64,000 nucleotides of DNA from an uncultured Lachnospiraceae bacterium. Lineage in GTDB: Bacteria > Bacillota > Clostridia > Lachnospirales > Lachnospiraceae. Shown in pieces: positions 42,998-51,729 of the stretch. Position 1 is the stretch's first letter, and every line of letters begins with the position of its first letter. The stretch is taken from contig CAJUHH010000001.1 of NCBI GenBank assembly GCA_910585965.1, forward strand, positions 248,001 to 312,000, read 5' to 3'. Position numbers and translations under genes: made by a program. Below the pieces are notes generated by a model. The model saw only the letters and a program-made list of their open reading frames with translations. It did no database searches and was not told the DNA's origin.

Positions 42998-43169
42998 CAT
43001 ACAGATATTACATGGGATTGATTTTTTGTGAACTTTTTGTGAATATTTTATATTTATCTTCTATTTTTCTTTTTATATTTGGTAAATATATACAATATTA
43101 TCTGTTTCTTTTTCTTGATTTGCATCTAACTTAAAATTCCATATGCATATCGATCTATAATAATTTTTT

Positions 43170-43220
43170 ATCGAATATCAATAAAATATTATTGACTTTC
43201 GATTTAAACAGTGATAGGAT
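43170..43220 (+). promoter_or_regulatory. Promoter with overlapping inverted repeat, DUF2975 operon
   Basis: TTGACT (43192-43197), 17-nt spacer, TAGGAT (43215-43220). Arms ATCGAATATCAATA (43170-43183) and TATTGACTTTCGAT (43190-43203) match at 12 of 14 positions when inverted and cover the -35, a plausible operator for the XRE protein of the same operon. Confidence 0.7.
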
Positions 43221-43282
43221 ATACACCAACAGGGAACTTTTTACATAAAAACCTGATTCTATTGACCAAGGGAGGCTTTCTT

Positions 43283-43729
43283 ATGAAAGATAAACTGACG
43301 CTGACCACAAAACTGCTTTTAGATTTTATGTTTTATGCAGGAATACTTGTAACCATCACCCTTCCCCTCAGCATTAAATTTTATGGAAGGTACAACAGTT
43401 ATTTTGCCAATAACTATATTCCGCTTATCCTGCTTTTTTTCTTTTCCGGCACATTTGCCATTCTTATTATTTTCGAACTCAGGAAGATATTCCGCACCGT
43501 CCTGGACGATGACTGCTTTATCCGGGAAAATGTCATCAGCCTCCGCCGGATGGGTACTTACAGCCTGATCATCGCCCTTATTACAGCCGGTCGTCTGTTC
43601 CTTTATATCACTCCGGCCGTACTTATCGTTATTCTTGTTTTTGTCATAGCCGGTCTTTTCAGCAAAGTTTTATCCCAAGTATTTGACAAGGCAGTTACTT
43701 ATAAACTGGAAAACGATTTAACCATTTAG
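43283..43729 (+). CDS. DUF2975 membrane protein
   Basis: 148 residues from ATG 43283 (GGGAGG 7 nt ahead). Four TM helices: LLLDFMFYAGILVTITLPLS, YIPLILLFFFSGTFAILIIF, RRMGTYSLIIALITAGRLFL and VLIVILVFVIAGLFSKVLSQ. Between TM2 and TM3 is the family stretch LRKIFRTVLDDDCFIRENVI. DUF2975 proteins are nearly always encoded with a tiny YozG-type XRE protein, as here (11 nt downstream). Probably a membrane partner that controls or is controlled by that regulator. Confidence 0.88.
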   Translation: MKDKLTLTTKLLLDFMFYAGILVTITLPLSIKFYGRYNSYFANNYIPLILLFFFSGTFAILIIFELRKIFRTVLDDDCFIRENVISLRRMGTYSLIIALITAGRLFLYITPAVLIVILVFVIAGLFSKVLSQVFDKAVTYKLENDLTI

Positions 43730-43740
43730 GAGGAGATCCC

Positions 43741-43968
43741 ATGGGAATTATTATTAACTTAGATGTGGTGATGGCGCAACGGAAAAAAGGCCTGACCGAA
43801 CTTGCCAAAGAAGTGGACATCACTCTCGCCAATCTGTCCATTTTAAAAAATAACAAAGCAAAGGCTATACGCCTATCCACGCTGGATGCAATCTGCAAAG
43901 CGCTGGACTGTCAGCCCGGCGATATCCTGCAATATATCGAAGAAGAAAAGGAGAAAGGAAAAGAATGA
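43741..43968 (+). CDS. YozG-type XRE regulator
   Basis: 75 residues: IINLDVVMAQRKKGLTELAK, VDITLANLSILKNNKAKAIR and LSTLDAICKALDCQPGDILQ, the short helix-turn-helix form typical of YozG. AGGAGGAG lies just before ATG 43741. Second gene of the DUF2975-XRE-DUF4173 operon; its stop overlaps the next ATG (ATGA at 43965-43968). The inverted repeat at 43170-43203 is its likely operator. Confidence 0.92.
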   Translation: MGIIINLDVVMAQRKKGLTELAKEVDITLANLSILKNNKAKAIRLSTLDAICKALDCQPGDILQYIEEEKEKGKE

Positions 43969-45581
43969 ACGAAGAAGAAAAACGAATCCGCCATTTCAGC
44001 CTTTTTGGCCTGAACAGCATTATTTATGCCCTTTTTTATACCTTCTGCCTCTATAAAAATGCTTCCGGTATCACATACCCTTTTTTCACAGGCGGAACCC
44101 TCTTTTATTTTTTCTCATCTTTGAAAAAGTTAGGGATTTCCGCAAAAAAAGATTCTGTATTTTACGCGGCAGGCATTGAACTTTTGGGCATTTCCACCTT
44201 TTGTACCGATAATAAGAACATAATCGCGATGAATAAAGGGGGAATTTTCATCCTGTTTTTTATACTATTTATTCACAACTTTTATCAGGATAATTTGTGG
44301 GATATTTTTAAATACCTTCAGGCTGTGCTGCAAACTGTCCTCGGTTCCTTCCAGGCATTTATAAGTCCCATTACTGACTTTAAACTATACCGCAAAGCCG
44401 GAAAAGCAAAAGAAAAGGGCAAAATATCCAACGCCTCTTATATTCTGATCGGCGTTCTTATTTCCCTGCCTCTGCTTACCATCGTATTATCGCTGCTTTC
44501 ATCCGCAGACCTTGTTTTCCGCTCCTTTATCCGGGATTACATTTTTATCGACTGGCTTTCGGAAAACTTTATAGGATTGAGCTTTTCCATCCTTTTTTCC
44601 TTTTTTGCCTCTTACTGCATTCTCGTTTCTCTGGAAAAACGATCTGTCAAAGAAGAAGTCACTGACAAGCGCACCGGAGAGCCTCTGGTAGCCGTCACCT
44701 TTACCGCCGTATTATCCTTTGTCTACCTTCTGTTCAGCGGCATCCAGATCCTTTATCTTTTTGCGGGCAATATGCAGCTTCCTGAACAATACACCTATGC
44801 GGAATATGCGAGGGAAGGTTTTTTCCAGCTTCTCTTTGTCTGTCTGATCAATCTGGTTCTGGTACTCGTCTGCCTTAGCAGATTTAAGGAAAGCAAAGCA
44901 TTAAAAACCATTTTGACCATCATATCTTTATGCACTTATATTATGATCGCATCCAGCGCCATGCGCATGCTTTTATATATTCAATATTACGACTTGACTT
45001 TCCTGCGCTTTTTCGTGCTTTGGGCCCTGATCGTCATATTTTTCCTGATGACCGGCATTCTTATCCATATATACAAGAAAGCCTTTCCGTTGTTCAAATA
45101 TTGTATAACAACTGTCACTATCCTTTATATTGCTTTTTCCTTCAGCCGCCCCGATTATTTTATCGCCAGATATAATATTGCGCAAATGTTGGAAAAAGAA
45201 AATACAACATCCGAACGCCCGGATTATGACACGGAATATCTGCGCAGCCTTTCCGCCGATGCCGCTCCGGCTATCCTCAATGCAAAAACACTGTCCGCCC
45301 TTCTTGACGGCCCAGAAAGCTCTGTCCGCTGGACACAAAACGTGAAATCATGGAAATATGCCAACCTGAGCAATTTTTGTTTCGATACCGACCAGCCGAT
45401 TACATGGATGGAAAGGTATATGCATTATACGCATTATGACAGTATCGTGGTGACAGAACACGAAGGCTCCAGTTGGAGGACATTTAACCTTTCCCGTTAT
45501 ACAATGAAAAGATGTATGAACCCTTTTACGATATCGTTATTTACGAAGAATAAATGCCCTCTTTTTTATTCTCTTTATTAA
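43965..45581 (+). CDS. DUF4173/DUF4153-type membrane protein
   Basis: 538 residues with about ten TM helices, for example LLFLCLFYTFCLYK-like start (FGLNSIIYALFYTFCLYKNA), SYILIGVLISLPLLTIVLSL, FTAVLSFVYLLFSGIQILYL and GFFQLLFVCLINLVLVLVCL; then FALWALIVIFFLMTGILI-like segments. The motif YTYAEYAREGFFQLL is typical of DUF4173. The last 100 residues are outside the membrane and hydrophilic (residues about 420-538, YNIAQMLEKENTTSERPDYD). Function unknown. Coupled to the XRE gene by a 4-nt overlap. Convergent with the AlbA_2 gene, 6 nt apart. Confidence 0.88.
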   Translation: MNEEEKRIRHFSLFGLNSIIYALFYTFCLYKNASGITYPFFTGGTLFYFFSSLKKLGISAKKDSVFYAAGIELLGISTFCTDNKNIIAMNKGGIFILFFILFIHNFYQDNLWDIFKYLQAVLQTVLGSFQAFISPITDFKLYRKAGKAKEKGKISNASYILIGVLISLPLLTIVLSLLSSADLVFRSFIRDYIFIDWLSENFIGLSFSILFSFFASYCILVSLEKRSVKEEVTDKRTGEPLVAVTFTAVLSFVYLLFSGIQILYLFAGNMQLPEQYTYAEYAREGFFQLLFVCLINLVLVLVCLSRFKESKALKTILTIISLCTYIMIASSAMRMLLYIQYYDLTFLRFFVLWALIVIFFLMTGILIHIYKKAFPLFKYCITTVTILYIAFSFSRPDYFIARYNIAQMLEKENTTSERPDYDTEYLRSLSADAAPAILNAKTLSALLDGPESSVRWTQNVKSWKYANLSNFCFDTDQPITWMERYMHYTHYDSIVVTEHEGSSWRTFNLSRYTMKRCMNPFTISLFTKNKCPLFYSLY

Positions 45582-45587
45582 AATACC

Positions 45588-47012
45588 TCATGCCTTTATA
45601 AACTTTTGTTTTGAACTTTTTGGTTTTTCCGGCAATGTTAATTTTAATTTACCACTGTCAATAAGCGGCTGAACTATCTGCATCATTGTATATGTCCTTG
45701 ATTTTCCCGTAAAATTTATCAGTTCAGCCCTTGTTCTCGGTATACAGCAAAATTCTACAATAGAATCAGATATGGACAGCGGTTCTTTACTATATCCGTT
45801 CTTCATAACAACTTTAAACTCTCCATGAAGAACCGAAAAAATCGGCAGCGGCAAGCCAGCATCTAAAAACTCCCTCCGAATGGTTGGAATTCCTGAATAT
45901 CTATTTTCTGTTATTTTTAATAACTCCAATATATTTGCCAGCACAGCATTTCTTGTTTCCGGATGTACTTTTCCAAGAGCATCAATAGATATTCTTCCAT
46001 ATAATCCGCCGCTATTTATAATTTCCATACGGTCACGATACATCTCAATGCGTATTGGTATATTTTCCGTATGAATACTGTAATCACGATGAACCAACGC
46101 ATTAAGAATCGCTTCCCGAACCGCTTTAATTGGATACTCTTCTTTATCGCGGCGACGGCCATCATCATCTATAATAGTTTTTGTACGGCTGTTTTTACGG
46201 ACAAACTCGACAGCTTCATCCAACATATCAGGAATGGATCCTGTTATTCTTTTATTATCAATAAATCTCTCCCCATCATTTCCAACCACTCCCATCTCTG
46301 TCCCTGGAAGCGCCACTGCCGTAATGCATAATTGCGGAAAATAGCTTTGTGGATACTTTGAAAATATCATAAGACCCGCCAGAGTAGGTGTGCCGCTGAC
46401 AGTCACGCCCATTAATTCCAAAATCTCTTCATGCGACACATTTTCTGCAAGATTCTTTCTTTCAGTCTTTATCGCATTTAAATAGTTCTCCATACGTTTT
46501 TCATCCAACAGCTGAAACCTTGAATGATCAATCATACGAATATCATCACGAATTCTCTTGCGGAAAGCCTCATAACTGTAAATCTCATATTCGCTCATAG
46601 GCTCATCGGATTCACCCACACGAACATAAGATCCTTTCACTCTTCCAACGCCTTTATAAAAAACCGGCCGCTCTGAAATATCCATTCCAGGAATTTCCGC
46701 AGAAACAATTATTTTTCCGCCGACCTCACAAATCGTAAATAATGCTCGAACAGAAGGTTCCATTTGTTTACACTGTTCTGTAACTTTTTTTTGGAGATCT
46801 TGCGCATCATATACACCTTTTACTGCAAAATTATTCCTTTCATCCAAACCAAAAACAATAATTCCTCCCTCATCCTGATTGGAGAAAGAAGAAAGCGTAT
46901 CAAAAAGACGAGTAGGACATCCCTTTTCCGCTGCCTTTACTTCGATATTTTGCGATTCGCATTTTTTATCCTGAATATTTATTACTAATTCTCTCAAAGC
47001 TTCTGTCTGCAT
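45588..47012 (-). CDS. AlbA_2 / Schlafen-type ATP-binding regulator
   Basis: 474 residues from ATG 47012. AlbA_2 domain with ESQNIEVKAAEKGCPTRLFD, TLSSFSNQDEGGIIVFGLDE and RVKGSYVRVGESDEPMSEYE; then a GHKL-like ATP domain with AVREAILNALVHRDYSIHTE and MYRDRMEIINSGGLYGRISI; and a C-terminal winged helix (IPRTRAELINFTGKSRTYTM). These proteins are widespread in clostridia and are annotated as transcription regulators or defence-related; the role is not settled. The codon use is somewhat more AT-rich than the neighbours. Has its own consensus promoter. Confidence 0.9.
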   Translation of the reverse strand: MQTEALRELVINIQDKKCESQNIEVKAAEKGCPTRLFDTLSSFSNQDEGGIIVFGLDERNNFAVKGVYDAQDLQKKVTEQCKQMEPSVRALFTICEVGGKIIVSAEIPGMDISERPVFYKGVGRVKGSYVRVGESDEPMSEYEIYSYEAFRKRIRDDIRMIDHSRFQLLDEKRMENYLNAIKTERKNLAENVSHEEILELMGVTVSGTPTLAGLMIFSKYPQSYFPQLCITAVALPGTEMGVVGNDGERFIDNKRITGSIPDMLDEAVEFVRKNSRTKTIIDDDGRRRDKEEYPIKAVREAILNALVHRDYSIHTENIPIRIEMYRDRMEIINSGGLYGRISIDALGKVHPETRNAVLANILELLKITENRYSGIPTIRREFLDAGLPLPIFSVLHGEFKVVMKNGYSKEPLSISDSIVEFCCIPRTRAELINFTGKSRTYTMMQIVQPLIDSGKLKLTLPEKPKSSKQKFIKA

Positions 47013-47045
47013 AATATAGAACCTCATTTTATATAATATGCTTCT

Positions 47046-47074
47046 ATTTTATCCAGAAAGTTTCAATTTGTCAA
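47046..47074 (-). promoter_or_regulatory. Promoter of the AlbA_2 gene
   Basis: Minus strand TTGACA (47074-47069), 17-nt spacer, TAAAAT (47051-47046). Confidence 0.8.
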
Positions 47075-47118
47075 TTTTTGATAACTATTTTTCAAATTTT
47101 GTTAAGTAAAAAATTAAT

Positions 47119-48474
47119 TTACATCCCTTTTTCCTGCTCCTCTTTCATCTCCTTCAAAACACTGATACACAAAGGAACCGCCAGCGCAAAAGAAAAGACA
47201 TCGGACACTGTCTGGCAGACCTCCACGCCAAACAGCCCCCATACTCTCGGCAGAACTAAAATCAAAGGAATAAAAAACAGCCCTTGCCTTGCCGCCGCCA
47301 GAATAGAAGCTTTCAATGCCTTCCCGATGGATTGAAGCATCATATTGGACATAATGATCCATCCGGTCAGAGGAAATGCCAGGCATTGCAAGCGCAGCGC
47401 CAGCGCCCCGATCGCGATGACCTCTGCATCCCCCTTACGGAACAGGCCCACGATTCCCGGCGCAAAGATAGCCCCTGCAATAGAAATACCCAGCAAAAAC
47501 AAAGTGGCATACTTCACGCAGAAAGCAAATCCTTCCCTCACACGCCCATATAGCTTCGCGCCATAATTAAACCCGCACACGGGCTGAAATCCCTGTCCAA
47601 ACCCGATCAGCGCGGAGCTGGCAAACATCGTCACCCTGGACACAATCGACATTGCCGCGATCGCCTCGTCCCCATGGAGCCCCGCCCCATGGTTCAACAG
47701 AATCCCGGATATGCTGGCAAGCCCCTGTCTGCACAAAGAAGGAACGCCTCCCCTGCAAATCTCCTTTATATAATGGCCGTTCGGTTTGAAATTACAGAAT
47801 TGTATCCTTATATTGCCGCCTTTCCTGCTCTGGAACAATAAAAGCAAAAAACTGCAAAACTGGCTGACCACAGTAGCCGCAGCCGCTCCCGCCACTCCCA
47901 TGCCGCAGCCAAAAATCAACAGCGGATCCAGCACAATGTTAATCACCGCGCCCGTTACAATGCCTACCATGGCATATGCCGCGCTCCCCTGAAAACGGAG
48001 CTGGTTATTCAGCACCAGGGAAGAGGTCATAAAAGGCGCTCCCATCAGAATAATTCTTAAATAAGCTTCCGTATACGGCAATATGGTGGGTGTCGAACCA
48101 AGAGCCACCGCCAGCGGCTCTAAAAAAGCAAGCCCGCCGACCATCACCGCAATCCCGCAGAGAAAGGCAAGAAAAAAGCCATTCGCCGCCATCGCAGCCG
48201 CTTCTTCAAAATCCTTCGCGCCCAAACGCCTCGAAATATAATTCCCGGATCCATGTCCGAAAAAGAATCCTAACGCCTGGATCAGAGCCATCACTGAAAA
48301 AACGATGCCAACCGCCGCTGTAGACTGCCTGTCGATTTTTCCCACAAAAAAGGTATCGACCATATTATAAAATGAAGTCACCAGCATACTGATAATCGTA
48401 GGCACAGCCAGTTCCCCAACCAGCCTAGGAACTGGTGTTTCCGTCATATACTTATACTTCTCTTCCTGCTGCAT
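47119..48474 (-). CDS. MATE-family efflux transporter
   Basis: 451 residues from ATG 48474 (AAGGAAGTGG ahead). Twelve TM helices in two similar halves: TPVPRLVGELAVPTIISMLV, YNMVDTFFVGKIDRQSTAAV, FGHGSGNYISRRLGAKDFEE, and in the second half AIAAMSIVSRVTMFASSALI, GFGQGFQPVCGFNYGAKLYG. This is the DinF/NorM-like clostridial group that exports cationic or toxic compounds using Na+ or H+. Its start lies 17 nt after the stop of a second MATE gene; the two are probably cotranscribed and could form a pair. Substrate unknown. Confidence 0.94.
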   Translation of the reverse strand: MQQEEKYKYMTETPVPRLVGELAVPTIISMLVTSFYNMVDTFFVGKIDRQSTAAVGIVFSVMALIQALGFFFGHGSGNYISRRLGAKDFEEAAAMAANGFFLAFLCGIAVMVGGLAFLEPLAVALGSTPTILPYTEAYLRIILMGAPFMTSSLVLNNQLRFQGSAAYAMVGIVTGAVINIVLDPLLIFGCGMGVAGAAAATVVSQFCSFLLLLFQSRKGGNIRIQFCNFKPNGHYIKEICRGGVPSLCRQGLASISGILLNHGAGLHGDEAIAAMSIVSRVTMFASSALIGFGQGFQPVCGFNYGAKLYGRVREGFAFCVKYATLFLLGISIAGAIFAPGIVGLFRKGDAEVIAIGALALRLQCLAFPLTGWIIMSNMMLQSIGKALKASILAAARQGLFFIPLILVLPRVWGLFGVEVCQTVSDVFSFALAVPLCISVLKEMKEEQEKGM

Positions 48475-48490
48475 TCCATCCACTTCCTTT

Positions 48491-49888
48491 TTACTCTCCA
48501 ATCGCCTTTTGTTTCCATTTCCCCCATCGATAACAAATAAATGTAATAACTGCCCCCAGCGTCCACGAAACCAATAAAGAAATAAACACGCTTTCACATC
48601 TTCCGCCCGGATACTGCTCGCTTCTCGTCAAATAAGCCAAGCCGTACGCTACCGGCACGCGGATCGCCACCGTCGTCGCCAGAGAGATCCACATAGGGGT
48701 CATCGTATCCCCCGCCCCCCGCATAATGCCGGACAGAGACTGGGTAACAGCCATCGCGATATATCCGATAGCAAGAATCTGCATCATACGCATGCTCATA
48801 TCCACCAGCTCTTTTGTTTTTGTAAAAATACTCATCAGCTGGCTGCCAAAAAGAAGGATCATCAAAGTAATCGCCGCAGACACGCCCATAGCGATCCACG
48901 TACCCTGTTTCGCGCCTTTTTCCACCCTATCAAATTCCCTGGCTCCTACATTCTGCCCCGCATAAGTAGTCATAGCCGTTCCAAATGAAAAATTAGGCAT
49001 CATCGCAAAACCGTCCACTCTCATGACAATAACATTGGCAGCGATGAACATTTCCCCAAAGCTGTTCGTCAATGACTGGACAACAATCATCGCCATGGAA
49101 AAGATGGCCTGTGTCAGCCCGGAGGGCAGCCCGAGGCGTATCGTCATCATGGCATATTTTTTATGTAACTTCAAATACTTCTTTTTAAAATCAAATACAT
49201 CCGACATCCGAAGCAGCTTCCAGAAACAAAGGACTGCGGACAGTGCCTGGGCGATCGCCGTAGCCAGCGCCACGCCTGCCACACCCATATCAAAGCTAGC
49301 TACAAACAGAATATCCAGAACGATATTCACGACCGTAGCAACCAATAAATATACAAGCGCCGATACCGAATCGCCAAGTCCTCTAAGTACGCCTCCCAAA
49401 ATATTATAATATGCCATCCCTACAATACCAATAAAAATAATATTCAAATAGGACTCACACCATCCAAGGATCGTTTCCGGCGTATCGAGCAGTTTCAGCA
49501 AAGGGCCGGAAACCAGCGGTCCTATTACCATAATAATCACGGAAGAAATCGCCGTCAGCGTCACACAGCTTCCAATCGTCCCCGACAGATCTTCCCTTTG
49601 CCTTGCCCCGAAATACTGGGAAACCATGATCCCTGCTCCTACCGAAATACCAACAAACAATACAAGCAGCAAATTTAAAATCGGCGACGCGCTTCCCACC
49701 GCCGCCAGGGCATTATCCCCCACATACTGCCCCACAATGACGCTGTCCGCCGTATTATACAGCTGTTGGGCAATATTACCGATCAGCATAGGAATGGCAA
49801 ACGCTACGATTTGTTTCCCGGGAGTTCCCACCGTCATATCAATAGGGGCAAATAATTTTTTTAATCCTGATAATTTTTTGTCCTGCAT
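48491..49888 (-). CDS. MATE-family efflux transporter
   Basis: 465 residues. TPGKQIVAFAIPMLIGNIAQ, QLYNTADSVIVGQYVGDNAL, GISVGAGIMVSQYFGARQRE and, in the second half, VIVMRVDGFAMMPNFSFGTA and MTTYAGQNVGAREFDRVEKG are standard for MATE exporters. Twelve predicted TM helices. First of two adjacent MATE genes; not close duplicates of each other by eye. The 154-nt region to the divergent metallophosphoesterase shows no recognisable regulator site. Confidence 0.95.
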   Translation of the reverse strand: MQDKKLSGLKKLFAPIDMTVGTPGKQIVAFAIPMLIGNIAQQLYNTADSVIVGQYVGDNALAAVGSASPILNLLLVLFVGISVGAGIMVSQYFGARQREDLSGTIGSCVTLTAISSVIIMVIGPLVSGPLLKLLDTPETILGWCESYLNIIFIGIVGMAYYNILGGVLRGLGDSVSALVYLLVATVVNIVLDILFVASFDMGVAGVALATAIAQALSAVLCFWKLLRMSDVFDFKKKYLKLHKKYAMMTIRLGLPSGLTQAIFSMAMIVVQSLTNSFGEMFIAANVIVMRVDGFAMMPNFSFGTAMTTYAGQNVGAREFDRVEKGAKQGTWIAMGVSAAITLMILLFGSQLMSIFTKTKELVDMSMRMMQILAIGYIAMAVTQSLSGIMRGAGDTMTPMWISLATTVAIRVPVAYGLAYLTRSEQYPGGRCESVFISLLVSWTLGAVITFICYRWGKWKQKAIGE

Positions 49889-50042
49889 AACAACCTCGTC
49901 ATTTTATAAATTTTTAAGAAAATATCTTACATTTCTCCGCTGTTCCTGTCATAATATAGCTATGGCGATAAATCATATTCTACAAGATTATAAAAATAAT
50001 ATCAACCATATTAATATGTAAAGAATGGAAATATAGGAACAT

Positions 50043-51014
50043 ATGAAAACAATCAAACATAAAAAAATATTACCTCTTTTTTTCGCAGTCTTCGTTTCAT
50101 TTATATTTTTTTTGGGCGGCTGCACTTCCAATTCCGCACAAGCCCCTGTCGATGAAACTAATATTGATTCATGCCAGATCGTGATTCCCGGCATCTCCAG
50201 GGAATATCATCTTTTGTTCCTTACGGACACGCATATCATCCTTCCAGAAACCGATGCCTCCCAAGAAATCATCGATTATGCCAGCCAGCGGCTTGCGCTG
50301 TTTACGGAAGAGGGCGGCACGGCTTCTTCCGACCAGTTTTTATCCTGGATTGCGTTGTCAAACGAACAAAAAGTGGATGTCCTGCTTCTCGGAGGAGATA
50401 TCATCGATTCCCCTTCCCCCGCTAACATCGGCTATCTGAAAGATGCCCTGGAACAACTGGAAATCCCGTACATCTATACTTTAGGAAACCACGATTGGAC
50501 TTATCCCTGGGAATATATGACGGAAAACGGCAGGGAAGAATATCTCCCTCTTCTTTCTCCCTATATGGTTTCTCCCGAAAATGAGTCTTCCGGCAATACG
50601 ACGGTTCATACGCTGGAACTGGATGATTTCCTTATTCTAGCGGTCAATAACAGCGATAACCAGATTCCACCCGAAGCTTTGGAAGAATATAAGAAGATTG
50701 CGGAAACAGGAAAACCAATCCTTTTACTGCTCCATGTGCCTTTCTATACGCAGCCGCTTCTCGAAAAAACCTCCGTTGTCTGGCCAAACGGCGTTGTATT
50801 GGGAGGAGGCATCCATGGAGGAATCTACCCGAACGATGTATCCGCAGAATTCATGGGATTGATTACCGCCAAGGACAGTCCCGTAGCGGCGGTATTAGCC
50901 GGGCATGTCCATCTTTCCGATGTTTCTTATATCCAAGGGGAAAAAGAACTTCTTCAAATAACAGGCGATGCCGGATTTAAAGGCAAAGGGACGATGATTC
51001 ACATCGCTCCGTAA
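50043..51014 (+). CDS. Calcineurin-like metallophosphoesterase lipoprotein
   Basis: 323 residues. Lipoprotein signal LPLFFAVFVSFIFFLGGC with lipobox LGGC, so surface-anchored. Metal motifs in order: LLFLTDTHIILPE (D-x-H), VLLLGGDIIDSP (GGD), YTLGNHDWTYP (GNHD), LLLHVPFY (H) and VLAGHVHLSDVSY (GH-x-H). Hydrolyses a phosphoester outside the membrane; substrate unknown. 12 nt after its stop begins a decayed 77-bp copy of the start of the unrelated metallophosphoesterase gene at 55634, suggesting the two genes were once adjacent. Confidence 0.92.
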   Translation: MKTIKHKKILPLFFAVFVSFIFFLGGCTSNSAQAPVDETNIDSCQIVIPGISREYHLLFLTDTHIILPETDASQEIIDYASQRLALFTEEGGTASSDQFLSWIALSNEQKVDVLLLGGDIIDSPSPANIGYLKDALEQLEIPYIYTLGNHDWTYPWEYMTENGREEYLPLLSPYMVSPENESSGNTTVHTLELDDFLILAVNNSDNQIPPEALEEYKKIAETGKPILLLLHVPFYTQPLLEKTSVVWPNGVVLGGGIHGGIYPNDVSAEFMGLITAKDSPVAAVLAGHVHLSDVSYIQGEKELLQITGDAGFKGKGTMIHIAP

Positions 51015-51026
51015 ACTTATTTTCCT

Positions 51027-51103
51027 TTATTATTCACGTCTTTACAAATTTTTTGAGGGAGCACTAAGGCTCCCTCTTACCGAACGTTCCAAATATGTTT
51101 TAT
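51027..51103. repeat. Decayed copy of the 5' end of the 55634 gene
   Basis: 77 nt matching 55639-55716 with 4 substitutions and one length change in a T run. All four differences put A or T here against C or G in the intact gene. It contains the hairpin GAGGGAGC/GCTCCCTC (51055-51062 and 51069-51076) that in the intact copy codes for residues about 10-17. The frame has lost its ATG and is not coding here. Confidence 0.9.
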
Positions 51104-51729
51104 TGCTCTGTTTCTATTAATTGGTTCCATCCATTTTCCAACATCCATTCGTTCATTTGATTTGAATTCTGAAATGCGCTTTTTATTATTTCCTTTGCAG
51201 ATTCTATATTATTTCCCGGTATTACTAATAATGCCTGGCTACTCTGCCCCGTTTTTCCACTGCCAACCATAGAAGGAACAATAGAAAAGCTACATACTAT
51301 AGATCCAAAGTCTTCTGATAACGCAATAATACTGCCGAGAGACTTTCTTTCTACACAACCAAAATTTTCTCCATGAAATTCGGTATAAAAACCAACATAT
51401 TCATCTCTATGATCTGTATTTCCAAAAATACTATATCCATCAATTAGTATATCCCCTTGTGCTGCTTCCCGATGATTTTTAAAAATATAATACAATTTTT
51501 TCCCTTTGACTTCTACATCAACCATTTTCCATTCCTTGCCTTCAGGATTCCATATAACACATCCTTTCGTCATAAAGTTTATTTCTTTCTCAATCGGATT
51601 GTTATAATAGTAGATTCCATATTGCAATATTGAAAGCATCAAGGTAACTCCTATTATAAATAGTATTATATAAAAAATATGTTTAATATTTTTAATAAAA
51701 TGATTATTCAAGTACAAATGTAAAATCAC
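51100..51729 (-). CDS. Membrane protein of the AT-rich island, unknown function
   Basis: About 205-209 residues. One N-terminal TM (HIFYIILFIIGVTLMLSILQ), then a 165-residue outer or cytoplasmic domain (WNPEGKEWKMVDVEVKGKKL, YVGFYTEFHGENFGCVERKS, ALLVIPGNNIESAKEIIKSA) with no family I recognise. Start is GTG 51729 or TTG 51717; both lie within reach of AGGATAGG. It overlaps the end of the secreted-protein gene by 26 nt, so the two are coupled. The stop codon TAA falls inside the decayed 77-bp repeat. Strongly AT-rich. By context it could be a dedicated immunity or accessory protein for the secreted protein; this is inference only. Confidence 0.7.
   Translation of the reverse strand: MILHLYLNNHFIKNIKHIFYIILFIIGVTLMLSILQYGIYYYNNPIEKEINFMTKGCVIWNPEGKEWKMVDVEVKGKKLYYIFKNHREAAQGDILIDGYSIFGNTDHRDEYVGFYTEFHGENFGCVERKSLGSIIALSEDFGSIVCSFSIVPSMVGSGKTGQSSQALLVIPGNNIESAKEIIKSAFQNSNQMNEWMLENGWNQLIETEQ

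Larger units (their letters stand above)
42919..43282. other. Divergent intergenic region
   Basis: 364 nt between the DUF3810 gene (-) and the DUF2975 operon (+). It holds the palindrome cluster (42942-42997), a very AT-rich stretch (43000-43165) in which I see no ORF or RNA, then the inverted repeat and promoter at 43170-43220. Confidence 0.8.

Noticed and set aside
51055..51076. Hairpin GAGGGAGC/GCTCCCTC as a terminator after the lipoprotein gene
   Set aside because: No T run follows on either strand in the proper direction, and the same hairpin is coding sequence in the intact copy at 55639-55716. It is a repeat remnant.
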